From: Spirosoma sp.
GTDB lineage: Bacteria; Bacteroidota; Bacteroidia; Cytophagales; Spirosomataceae
DNA: 8,415 bases
Reading direction: 5' to 3'
Assembly (NCBI GenBank): GCA_025351545.1
Contig: JANXVQ010000461.1
Coordinates: 1-8,415, forward strand
Below, piece by piece: positions 1 through 5,911 of the stretch (position 1 is its first letter; each line of letters begins with the position of its first letter). The translations under genes were made by a program, and so were the position numbers. The notes under the pieces were generated by a model, which saw only the letters and a list, made by a program, of their open reading frames with translations, did no database searches and was not told the origin of the DNA.

Positions 1-330
1 AATTTTCGTGCGCTGAACTGTTGTCCCGAAGTCGTTTCGACTATAAAGCCATCCGGTTGAGAATGTGCTTTAATCGCTAAATCATCCCGAAAAAAAACCG
101 TTGAATAGTTACGTATCTGCTCTCGGACAATAGCTGAAATTTGCGCTGGTGTTTCGCCATCGCGTGTCAGGAAATGTTGTCAATGGGGCGTTTGTCGCTT
201 GCAGGGTTTCCCACTGTCAATGACGAGTACCTTCCACCTTCCGTAATGAGCGGCCTAATACCATAGCCGCGCTTGAACCGGCGTACCTTCCGCCCACAAT
301 GACGACGTCGAACAACTCTTCTTTCTTCAT
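1..330 (-). pseudogene. Thioredoxin-reductase-like FAD/NAD(P) oxidoreductase, broken 5' part
   Basis: Reading left from the ATG at 330, the protein starts MKKEELFDVVIVGGRYAG, the Rossmann beta1 and glycine-rich FAD loop of thioredoxin-reductase-like flavoproteins. The reading frame stops after 37 codons because of a 7-bp tandem duplication at 229-242. If one copy is removed, the frame continues as RKVLVIDSGKPCKRQTPH, hits a TGA at 180-182, and then continues with FLTRDGETPAQI and family-like sequence up to the window edge. Bacteroidetes homologues normally read roughly PHSHNFLTRDG here, so the TGA probably replaces a serine codon. Two independent lesions in 330 bases make this a pseudogene. 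The rest of the gene is outside the window. The family is FAD-dependent and cytoplasmic; the substrate cannot be told. The Arg within the GGRYAG loop, where small residues are usual, may be further decay. The family assignment is confident; the exact subfamily is not. Confidence 0.85.
229..242. repeat. 7-bp tandem duplication causing a frameshift
   Basis: ACCTTCC occurs twice back to back (229-235 and 236-242). Removing one copy restores the flavoprotein frame exactly at the end of the FAD-binding segment (RKVLVID), so this is a direct view of the mutation that broke the gene. Confidence 0.85.
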
Positions 331-351
331 ACCCAATTGGTAATTGTCAGG

Positions 352-381
352 CAAATATAGGTAATCGATGCATATGTGCAA
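352..381 (-). promoter_or_regulatory. Bacteroidetes-type promoter of the flavoprotein pseudogene
   Basis: On the minus strand TTG (381-379) is followed by 19 bases and then TATATTTG (359-352). This matches the TTG-N19-TAnnTTTG form described for the Bacteroidetes primary sigma factor. It lies 21 bases before the ATG at 330, giving a short leader. The -33 element sits inside the 45-bp inverted repeat, so a protein bound to that repeat would be expected to compete with RNA polymerase. Confidence 0.65.
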
Positions 382-406
382 CGGTGTTGCATATATGCAT
401 CGATTA
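362..406. repeat. 45-bp near-perfect inverted repeat, probable twin operator
   Basis: The arms at 362-382 and 386-406 (21 bases each) match except for one position and are separated by 3 bases. Each arm also contains its own small palindrome: TGCATATGTGCA (369-380) and TGCATATATGCA (388-399), with centres 19 bp apart, close to two helical turns. The element lies between the end of the CDF gene and the start of the flavoprotein and covers the latter's -33 box. No T-run follows it on the minus strand, so it does not look like a terminator. Its placement suggests paired binding sites for a dimeric regulator. The regulator is not identifiable here. Confidence 0.6.
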
Positions 407-437
407 TTATGGATTAAAGAATGTTCTGATCAATGCA

Positions 438-1355
438 TCAGCACTCTTCCGCTTCGCACTCTTCCTTTGTTTCGGTTTCGAGGGTGGCATGACTGATATT
501 GCGGTGTTCGAGCCGGTGACGAGCGTCGTGTTTAAGGGCCGAAACCTGTGTGTCGGTCAGGTCGGGCGCGAGGACGAGGTGGGCTGTCAGGGCATTTTCT
601 GATGTGCTCATAGCCCATACATGTACATGATGCACGTCCTGCACCCCCGTTACCGCCCGCAAGTCAGTCAATACATCGTCGAGATCAATGTTTGACGGAA
701 CGCCATCGAGGGAAAGCCGCAAACTGTCATTCAGCAATTGCCAGGTCGAACCCAGAATTACGGCGGCAACAACTAACCCGATAACCGGATCGAGCCAGAC
801 CCAGCCGGTATAGTTGATAACGATACCGGCTATCACTACACCGAGCGAAACCACGGCATCGGCGGCAAGGTGTAAATAGGCTCCTTTAATGTTTAGATCG
901 TGGTTTTTATCCCGAAAAAACAACAGGGCTGAGGTTGCGTTGACGAGTATGCCTAAACCCGCAACCCAGGCAACAGGCAGACCTTCAACGGGTTCCGGGT
1001 GCCTGAATCGCTGGATGCTTTCCCATAAAATAGCCCCGATTGTCACTAATAGAATAACGGCGTTGGTGAGTGAGGCCAGCACCGTGCTTTTGCGATATCC
1101 GTAGGTAAAACTAGGCGTTTGGCGAACCCGAGCCAGCCGGAAGGCCAGCAGGGAAAGCAACAAACCGGCTACGTCGCTAAGATTATGGCCCGCATCAGCA
1201 ATGAGAGCCAGGGAATCATAGTAAAATCCCATACCAAACTCAACGACCACATAAGCAGCATTCAGGATCGCTCCAATGATTAATGCCCGGTTAACGGATG
1301 TCAGGACGGCAGGTCCGTGATGATGCCCCTGTTCGTGATTATGTTCGTGCGCCAT
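438..1355 (-). CDS. Cation diffusion facilitator family metal exporter (CzcD/ZitB type)
   Basis: This 305-residue protein is of normal CDF length and would export Zn2+ or a similar divalent ion (Co, Cd) from the cytoplasm in exchange for protons. The N-terminus is His-rich (H3, H5, H7, H11-13). About six membrane segments follow between residues 20 and 206. The Zn-type HxxxD pairs are visible in TM2 (H57 and D61 in DAGHNLSD) and TM5 (H162 and D166 in HLAAD). The C-terminal cytoplasmic domain, about 210-290, contains VHHVHVWAMS, the usual metal-binding dimerisation region. The tail CEAEEC adds a possible metal ligand cluster. The ATG lies 1 bp after the TonB-receptor stop codon, which implies translational coupling. 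The family assignment is firm; the HD-HD ligand set favours zinc, but the actual ion is inferred. Confidence 0.93.
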   Translation of the reverse strand: MAHEHNHEQGHHHGPAVLTSVNRALIIGAILNAAYVVVEFGMGFYYDSLALIADAGHNLSDVAGLLLSLLAFRLARVRQTPSFTYGYRKSTVLASLTNAVILLVTIGAILWESIQRFRHPEPVEGLPVAWVAGLGILVNATSALLFFRDKNHDLNIKGAYLHLAADAVVSLGVVIAGIVINYTGWVWLDPVIGLVVAAVILGSTWQLLNDSLRLSLDGVPSNIDLDDVLTDLRAVTGVQDVHHVHVWAMSTSENALTAHLVLAPDLTDTQVSALKHDARHRLEHRNISHATLETETKEECEAEEC

Positions 1356-1356
1356 G

Positions 1357-3585
1357 TTATAATTTCAGTTTGATTCCGCCATTGATGATTCGGCCGTCGG
1401 TGGGGGCGTAAATGTCTGTAACGAATGTAGGTTGCGTAATTGTACCGCTCACCAACGGCTCGAAACGAGACTGCCGGACATCAAGAAAGTTCTCGAAGTT
1501 AATAAAAATACTGCCTTTCGTTCGGTTCCCCGCCGGGCCACGTCCGAAGCTCCATTTGCGCTCAATCATGTAGCCCATTGTCCAGTACGAGGGCGCATTT
1601 GTGCCGTTTGTACGTTGTTGTGGACCCGAATAAAATGCTTCAAATCCGGTTTTCACTTTATCGGTTTCGTAGAGAGTTGTAAAGTAAAGCCGGTGCCTGG
1701 CCGTTAAGGGAATCACGCCCGTCAGGTTGTCGTACTGGCGTTGGGTATCAATGAATGAGTAGCCCAAAAACGTATGTAAGTCGTGATAGACGAACCGGAC
1801 GTTTGTTTCAGACCCTCGTGTGGATAAATGACCCGTTGCCGTCCGAAAGTTGTACCCGTCCGATTGATTTGTCAGCACTGTTAACCGATTTAGTTGTGTG
1901 TAAAAGAACAACTGATTGATTGCCAGTGTTGTTGCGTCGCCCAGTTGAGTCCGGTAATTAATGTCCAGATTAAGGCCAGTTGAAGATTCTGTCTGGTCGC
2001 TGCGTATCGAATGTAAATTGACGTTTCGGAACGATAACCGTTCAGCATCTTCCGTAAAAATCGTTGGGGCTTTATAGCCCAGTCCACCACCCAGGCGGCT
2101 CGTCAAGTGCTGTGATGCACGATACAATAATGAAAATCGGGGCAACAGAAATAGCTTCGATTTGGGTGAGTCGGCAGGTGAATAAACGTGCGTTGTTACT
2201 GCATCCGCGCGCAAACCGGTTTCCAGACTAAATCGATCAGAAAGCGTCAATGTATTTTGAATAAAAACGCCCGCAATTGTCTGTTTATAGATGGTAGACG
2301 GAGAGAACGTACTCGCTGGACTATCGTCAGAGAAGGTATCGGTCCAGATATTCAGACCCGTAATCCAGTCCGATTTTGCTCGATGTTTGAAATAACTCAC
2401 TTCGGTAAACGACGATTGCTGCAACCCATCGAATTGGTAATCGGGTAAAATAATGGCCCGTTTGAACCGGCTAAAACTATTTTTGATAGTCAACAGCGCA
2501 TCGCCGGTAAAGCGTTTTTCCAGTCGGAATTGTGTCGCTAACCGCCGGGAATTGTTAACCTCCGTATAGCCCGGCGTAGCTTTATTTTGGATGGTTGGTA
2601 CATAGCCGCCGGTACGTTGCTCATTGGTCCAAATCAAGCCTGCCGACACGGTTGTGGTGGCGCCTGGATACCAGAAGAATTTAGGTTGCAGCGTTGTCCG
2701 GGCAATTTGCGGCAAATCCGAAAACTGGTCACTGTTCGCATCGTAAGCACGCTGGAGATTTCGGGTAGCATAGAACGTCAACCCTATTTTTTCATTGCGT
2801 TGGGCGTAGTAACCATTCAAATCGAGGCCCAGACCTGACGTACCATTGATCAGAAAAGACAAATCTCGTTCGCGGGTGGGTTCTTTCGTTACCAGATTGA
2901 CCAGCCCTGCAATGGCTCCGCTGCCATAGAGTGTTGATTGACAGCCTTTAATAAGCTCCACCTGTTTTAAGTTCAGGGGTGGAACCTGCATTAGACTTAA
3001 CCCGCTCGAAAAGCCGCTGTATAATGGTAAACCATCCTGCAAGAGTTGCGTATAACGGCCATCCAGCCCCTGAATCCGAAACGTAGCGTTGGCCGATGTA
3101 ACCGACGTTTGCTGAACCTGAATTCCCGGACTTTCACGCAAAAGGACCGAAATATTGGCAGGTTGCATATTCGCCTTTTCATCCAGTTCTTCCCCATCAA
3201 TAACTTCGACACGCGTAGGTTCGTCGGCCACGCTCCGGCCACCGCGCGTGGAGGAAACTGTAACAACGTCCAGCTCTTCTTCCGACGGGTGAAGGGCAAT
3301 GTGAAGGGTGTCCGACAGGGAGCCTGTAACGGTGTAGAGGACCGACTGGAAGCCGACCGCCGAAATACGCAGCCGATGGGTTCCTGTGGATGGCAGTTGA
3401 ATTTGAGTAAAACCGGCTGTATCGGTGGCCGTGCCGGTTGTGGTGCCAATTAACAGAATCGTGGCACCGGGAATGGCTTGTTTGATGACAGCGTGGCGGA
3501 CAGAAATCCGCAGGGTATCCGGGCGATAAACCGCCCTGCCAAAACTAGCTGTAGAAAGTAATAGTAATAAAATAACGTTTCTCAT
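1357..3585 (-). CDS. TonB-dependent outer-membrane receptor with carboxypeptidase-regulatory-like domain
   Basis: This 742-residue protein starts MRNVILLLLLSTASFG, a signal peptide. A TTG codon 18 bases upstream would also be in frame, but it would put six polar residues before the signal, so the ATG at 3585 is preferred. Domains in order: CarboxypepD_reg-like beta-sandwich (about 20-100), a TonB-box-like stretch EELDVVTVSS (about 103-112), the plug (about 120-235, with RIQGLDGRYTQLLQDGLPL and LYGSGAIAGLVNLVTKEP), then a 22-strand-type barrel to the C-terminus (GGIKLKL). Receptors of this kind import scarce ligands using TonB energy. A CDF exporter immediately downstream and a Cys/His-rich secreted protein upstream suggest a metal or metal-chelate ligand. 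The plug has KGCQSTLYG where KGPSS-like sequence is usual; the Cys is unusual. The protein appears intact. Confidence 0.93.
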   Translation of the reverse strand: MRNVILLLLLSTASFGRAVYRPDTLRISVRHAVIKQAIPGATILLIGTTTGTATDTAGFTQIQLPSTGTHRLRISAVGFQSVLYTVTGSLSDTLHIALHPSEEELDVVTVSSTRGGRSVADEPTRVEVIDGEELDEKANMQPANISVLLRESPGIQVQQTSVTSANATFRIQGLDGRYTQLLQDGLPLYSGFSSGLSLMQVPPLNLKQVELIKGCQSTLYGSGAIAGLVNLVTKEPTRERDLSFLINGTSGLGLDLNGYYAQRNEKIGLTFYATRNLQRAYDANSDQFSDLPQIARTTLQPKFFWYPGATTTVSAGLIWTNEQRTGGYVPTIQNKATPGYTEVNNSRRLATQFRLEKRFTGDALLTIKNSFSRFKRAIILPDYQFDGLQQSSFTEVSYFKHRAKSDWITGLNIWTDTFSDDSPASTFSPSTIYKQTIAGVFIQNTLTLSDRFSLETGLRADAVTTHVYSPADSPKSKLFLLPRFSLLYRASQHLTSRLGGGLGYKAPTIFTEDAERLSFRNVNLHSIRSDQTESSTGLNLDINYRTQLGDATTLAINQLFFYTQLNRLTVLTNQSDGYNFRTATGHLSTRGSETNVRFVYHDLHTFLGYSFIDTQRQYDNLTGVIPLTARHRLYFTTLYETDKVKTGFEAFYSGPQQRTNGTNAPSYWTMGYMIERKWSFGRGPAGNRTKGSIFINFENFLDVRQSRFEPLVSGTITQPTFVTDIYAPTDGRIINGGIKLKL

Positions 3586-3656
3586 TTTGTACGAAGAATA
3601 CAATGGAACAAGCCAGCCGATAGAGGATCGGTCGGAAAAAAATCCATGAAAAACGG

Positions 3657-3980
3657 TTATAATTTGGGCGGCTGCCAGATGGCCTGCACTACGTCAGACT
3701 GACTTGGTGACTGATACGTGAAAACATGCCGGTCTACATTGAGCGTGGCTAATGTAGCAGGCAGCCTGTAGTTGAATGGCCTCGGCGTGGAGAAGCCGGG
3801 GCAGGCCAGACAATGGCAAAATGGACTACAGGGCGCTTTGTGCCCGTGGTCATCGTCGGAGTGAGAGACGGGAATGGTATTGGTTGTCGTATTTTCCTGC
3901 GCATGGCATTCTACATCCGGACAGGGCAAGCCCGTCAGCAACAGCAGCCACAACGAAAAAAGGTAGACAGTCCCTTTCAT
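3657..3980 (-). CDS. Small secreted Cys/His-rich protein, DUF6660-like
   Basis: This is a 107-residue protein. The N-terminus MKGTVYLFSLWLLLLTG is a signal peptide or lipoprotein-like hydrophobic segment, so the protein is probably exported. C20 and C25, then SHSDDDHGH (39-47) and the tight cluster C51-SPF-C55-H-C57-LA-C60, offer many soft-metal ligands. The C-terminus ends IWQPPKL. This layout matches my recollection of the DUF6660 family, small proteins that sit beside TonB receptors and metal exporters in Bacteroidetes. The ATG at 3980 was chosen over an upstream in-frame TTG because it starts at the signal peptide and lies 5 bases after a -7 box. It is first in the apparent operon, 71 bp before the receptor ATG. 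A metal-binding or sensing role in the periplasm is inferred; there is no biochemical basis in the sequence alone. Confidence 0.8.
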   Translation of the reverse strand: MKGTVYLFSLWLLLLTGLPCPDVECHAQENTTTNTIPVSHSDDDHGHKAPCSPFCHCLACPGFSTPRPFNYRLPATLATLNVDRHVFTYQSPSQSDVVQAIWQPPKL

Positions 3981-3985
3981 GCCCG

Positions 3986-3993
3986 CAAAGGTA
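3986..3993 (-). promoter_or_regulatory. -7 box of the metal operon, leaderless arrangement
   Basis: TACCTTTG (3993-3986 on the minus strand) matches TAnnTTTG and ends 5 bases before the ATG at 3980. Transcription would therefore begin at or very near the start codon. I see no good TTG at 19-21 bases upstream; the nearest TTG is 15 bases away. The call rests on the -7 box and its position. Confidence 0.5.
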
Positions 3994-4103
3994 GAATAGA
4001 AGGCAATGCAACAGGTAGTCAAAAACGTATTTAGCCAGGATCTGCTTCCTTTTGATACTCAACTTAAGCGATGGACTGTTGTGGCTTTTGTCGGTAGATG
4101 GCT

Positions 4104-4111
4104 TATTTTTG
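4104..4111 (+). promoter_or_regulatory. Possible surviving promoter of the metE remnant
   Basis: TATTTTTG (4104-4111) fits TAnnTTTG, with a TTG 22 bases upstream (4079-4081), at the long end of the accepted spacing. An ATG follows 3 bases later at 4115 and would be leaderless, but its frame closes after 7 codons. This fits a deleted metE start, though chance cannot be excluded. Confidence 0.35.
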
Positions 4112-4154
4112 CCGATGCAACGCGGTGTGTCGTGTTGATTAAATTCCTGATAAT

Positions 4155-4903
4155 GTGGCATGTATGGAGTTTGGCATCGAACGCGATCAATCATTTTATC
4201 AAATTAATAACCAGGATGGGCTGGACCTGACGGTAATGGAAATGATTCGACACGAATTACGATTACATCGTTCCGGATTTTCGGCAGGCCAATCATTTGC
4301 CCTTCTTTCCGGGGAAATTTTCTCCGAATTTGACGAAGCGAAACAGACGCTCAACACAACGCCAAAACCCATTTATGAGCAGGTATTGACCCGCTTGCAG
4401 GCGAAGGGAGCCGAAGGGATTCAACTCGATGAACCGTGCCTGTCGCTGGATCTGACGGACCGCCCACGGGAATCTTTTGCAACGACCTGCAACCGGCTTC
4501 GGAAACAGTTTCCTCACCTTAAACTGCTGTTGGCCTCGTACTTTGAGTGCAACGGTACTAACCTGAATCCAGCCATCCGGTTGCGGGTTAATGCGCTTCA
4601 TCTCGATCTGGTACGTTGTCCAAACCAGTTGGACGATATGCTGCAAACTGATTTTGTTAATCAGAAAACGCAGTTGTCGCTGGGCGTGGTTGATGGGCGG
4701 AATATCTGGATCAACAGTATGGAAAAATCACGGGCTTCCATTCAGCGGGCCATAGAAGTGATAGGGAGGAGCGCATCCTTATTGCCCCATCGTGCTCATT
4801 GATGCACGTTCCCAACGATCTGGATTCAGAAACAAACGAACAAGGGTTAATGTCTGAAATCAAACAATGGCTGGCGTTTGCGCGTCAGAAACCAGACGAA
4901 GTA
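4155..4903 (+). pseudogene. metE: Decayed fragment of cobalamin-independent methionine synthase (N-terminal domain)
   Basis: Clear MetE N-domain sequence is present: [76 protein letters not shown] and [11 protein letters not shown]. The intact enzyme (about 760 residues) makes methionine from homocysteine and methyltetrahydrofolate; here only part of the N-terminal half remains and the catalytic C-terminal barrel is absent. Visible lesions are a deletion of about 8 bp near 4245 (removing TKW before FDTNY), a 1-bp loss near 4277 that restores the frame, an apparent in-frame loss of about 30 residues at 4370/4371, and a 1-bp loss in the G-rich stretch 4764-4770, after which the protein continues in another frame from 4781. 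The first roughly 25 codons do not align with confidence, so the left boundary is uncertain. The frame from 4155 to 4802 is open only because two lesions cancel. Confidence 0.85.
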
Positions 4904-5160
4904 ATAGTGGCGGGCTGGGTAGGCCGACGGCCGAACTTTTTATGGGGTAAGTAGACTTCTATAGTCGTTCGGCAGCGCATTAAACAGGCTATTGAACAGC
5001 AGCGATCAGTAAGCGAACGAATCCTGAATTATCGAAAAGATCAAACACCGTATTGGTTGAAATCGTGATTCGCCCAATTGTTAACCGTCAGAGACAAGTA
5101 GTCAACTTTATCGCCTTCGACCAGGAGGTTCCAGCAGATGAGCCTTATAGCAACCGCTAA
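4904..5160 (+). pseudogene. Decayed PAS-domain fragment fused after metE
   Basis: Directly after the metE segment, in the same frame, the protein becomes [10 protein letters not shown], then a TAG at 4952-4954, then VVRQRIKQAIEQQ and ILNYRKDQTPYW. These are the helix and beta-strand signatures of a PAS domain of the LOV-like sequence group. The flavin-linking Cys of true LOV (GRNCRF) is replaced by Pro, so it was probably not a light sensor. A 1-bp loss near 5060-5062 shifts the frame; reading on gives VIRPIVNRQRQVVNFIAFDQEV and a stop at 5158-5160. The N-terminal part of the domain is missing. The final 23 bases overlap the start of the next gene. Its partner domains are unknown; the sequence may simply have been a short PAS protein. 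Confidence 0.75.
5123..5128 (+). promoter_or_regulatory. Strong Shine-Dalgarno of the CWC gene
   Basis: AGGAGG lies 9 bases before the ATG at 5138. Such strong sites are uncommon in Bacteroidetes and decide the start at 5138 over the in-frame ATG at 5171. It is embedded in the tail of the PAS fragment. Confidence 0.55.
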
Positions 5161-5386
5161 ACATGAGCACATGGCTTGCCCGCGCTGCCAGCGCTCTTTT
5201 GAGTGCAAGGTGGGCAGTATTAATCTGTGCCAGTGTCAGTCGCTCACGTTGACCGAAGCTCAGCAAAACTATATCAGTTCATTGCACCAGGGTTGTCTTT
5301 GTGCCGACTGCTTGATGGAACTCCGAACGGAATATAACCACCTGACTCACCGGAAAACAGTAGATCGATTAGCACATGGCCATTGA
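5138..5386 (+). CDS. Cysteine-rich CWC family protein
   Basis: This 82-residue protein carries the spaced cysteine pattern CPRC (C14, C17), FEC (C23), CQC (C31, C33) and CLCADC (C53, C55, C58). This is the pattern of the small Cys-rich CWC family (Pfam Cys_rich_CWC), presumed to bind metal, possibly zinc; its biological role is unknown. The spacing and the LxxxYxxCLCxxCL end are complete, so the gene looks intact although it sits between two broken ones. The stop codon overlaps the ATG of the following thioesterase by 11 bases, the layout of a two-gene operon. The protein is probably cytoplasmic, as no signal peptide or membrane segment is visible. Confidence 0.8.
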   Translation: MSLIATAKHEHMACPRCQRSFECKVGSINLCQCQSLTLTEAQQNYISSLHQGCLCADCLMELRTEYNHLTHRKTVDRLAHGH

Positions 5387-5603
5387 TGATACCCTTTCTC
5401 TAACTGACCGAATTGCTGCCGCCGAAACAAGAATTCTCAAAGCCGTTTTTCCTGGTACAACCAATCATTATGACACCCTTTTTGGCGGTACTGCCCTCCA
5501 GCTAATGGATGAGGTCGCTTTTATTGCTGCGACTCGTTTTTCTCTTAAACAGACAAAAAAAGCCCGGCGTTATGGGCCGGGCAATGTTATCACAAACAAC
5601 TAA
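5376..5603 (+). pseudogene. Acyl-CoA thioesterase (hotdog fold), truncated after about 56 residues
   Basis: The start MAIDDTLSLTDRIAAAETRI leads into VFPGTTNHYDTLFGGTALQLMDEVAFIAATRFS, the conserved first strand, hotdog helix and catalytic Asp/Glu region (D45, E46) of YciA-like acyl-CoA hydrolases. These enzymes hydrolyse acyl-CoA to free acid and CoA in the cytoplasm and are usually 125-170 residues long. After residue 56 the similarity ends abruptly near 5540, and the frame runs through the terminator hairpin to a stop at 5601-5603 with unrelated residues. The remaining two thirds of the fold is gone, so a functional enzyme is unlikely. The ATG overlaps the CWC stop codon by 11 bases, suggesting former co-translation. 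Confidence 0.85.
5555..5582 (-). terminator. Rho-independent terminator of the 59-residue ORF
   Basis: The stem GCCGGGC/GCCCGGC (5562-5568 with 5576-5582, 7 bp perfect) has a 7-base loop and is followed on the minus strand by seven Ts (5561-5555). It lies 37 bases after the TAA of the small ORF at 5620-5799. It also marks the sequence joined to the truncated thioesterase. Confidence 0.85.
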
Positions 5604-5619
5604 GACACTTATTCCACCT

Positions 5620-5799
5620 TTACCGTTTACGCTTAAGCGATGTTCTGGCAGCAACCTCGGCTTGAAACTTAACTTTCAGTTTCCGATCGAGCTCTTTATC
5701 CCGAGGCACGAAGATACTGGTTTTGCCATCCGAAGATTTGAGCAGCCAGTAGTTGCTATCAGTGGTAGGGGGAATGGAGGTGTATGTCTGTTGGCTCAT
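5620..5799 (-). CDS. Small basic hypothetical protein, 59 residues
   Basis: An ORF from ATG at 5799 to TAA at 5620 encodes MSQQTYTSIPPTTDSNYWLL followed by a lysine/arginine-rich second half ending TSLKRKR. I do not recognise the family. The sequence is charged and has no membrane segment or Cys; the KxxDRKLKVKFQAEV part is probably helical. A strong terminator 37 bases downstream in the same direction supports it as a real transcribed gene. It lies 112 bp after the cold-shock gene on the same strand, with no terminator visible between them, so the two may be co-transcribed. Two small palindromes upstream could be regulatory. The basic tail hints at nucleic-acid contact, but that is speculation. 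Confidence 0.6.
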   Translation of the reverse strand: MSQQTYTSIPPTTDSNYWLLKSSDGKTSIFVPRDKELDRKLKVKFQAEVAARTSLKRKR

Positions 5800-5826
5800 A
5801 ACTTAAGGGATAATAATGAGTACATA

Positions 5827-5856
5827 AGCCATCATGGCTCCATGTCTACCCAGACA
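5827..5856. repeat. Pair of small palindromes upstream of the 59-residue ORF
   Basis: AGCCAT-C-ATGGCT (5827-5839) is followed after 3 bases by TGTCT-ACCC-AGACA (5843-5856). Both lie within 60 bp upstream of the ATG at 5799. They could be operators or form small RNA hairpins; neither has a T-run typical of a terminator. Confidence 0.3.
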
Positions 5857-5911
5857 ACCCTATTTCTTTGCAATTAGTGTCAAATGAAGACAGATAGTAC
5901 TTGGAATAGTT

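Noticed and set aside
362..406. The 45-bp inverted repeat as a terminator of the metal operon
   Set aside because: The stem is AT-rich and no run of Ts follows on the minus strand; its overlap with a promoter favours an operator.
2997..3453. Long open frames on both strands inside the TonB receptor (135 and 150 codons)
   Set aside because: They are in other frames of a fully conserved receptor plug domain and have Arg/Pro-rich shadow-like composition.
3616..3637. CCGAT-AGAGG-ATCGG hairpin between the small protein and the receptor as a terminator
   Set aside because: On the minus strand it is preceded, not followed, by the T-run, so it has the wrong polarity for termination. It may only be an intercistronic hairpin.
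3850..4194. 114-codon minus-strand frame covering the DUF6660-like gene start
   Set aside because: It is out of frame with the recognisable signal peptide and Cys cluster, and crosses the operon promoter.
4904..5160. LOV photoreceptor
   Set aside because: The flavin-binding Cys is replaced by Pro in GRRPNF, and the domain is broken by a stop and a frameshift.
5509..5877. 122-codon plus-strand frame
   Set aside because: It lies antisense to the 59-residue gene and through its terminator; the sequence resembles no family.
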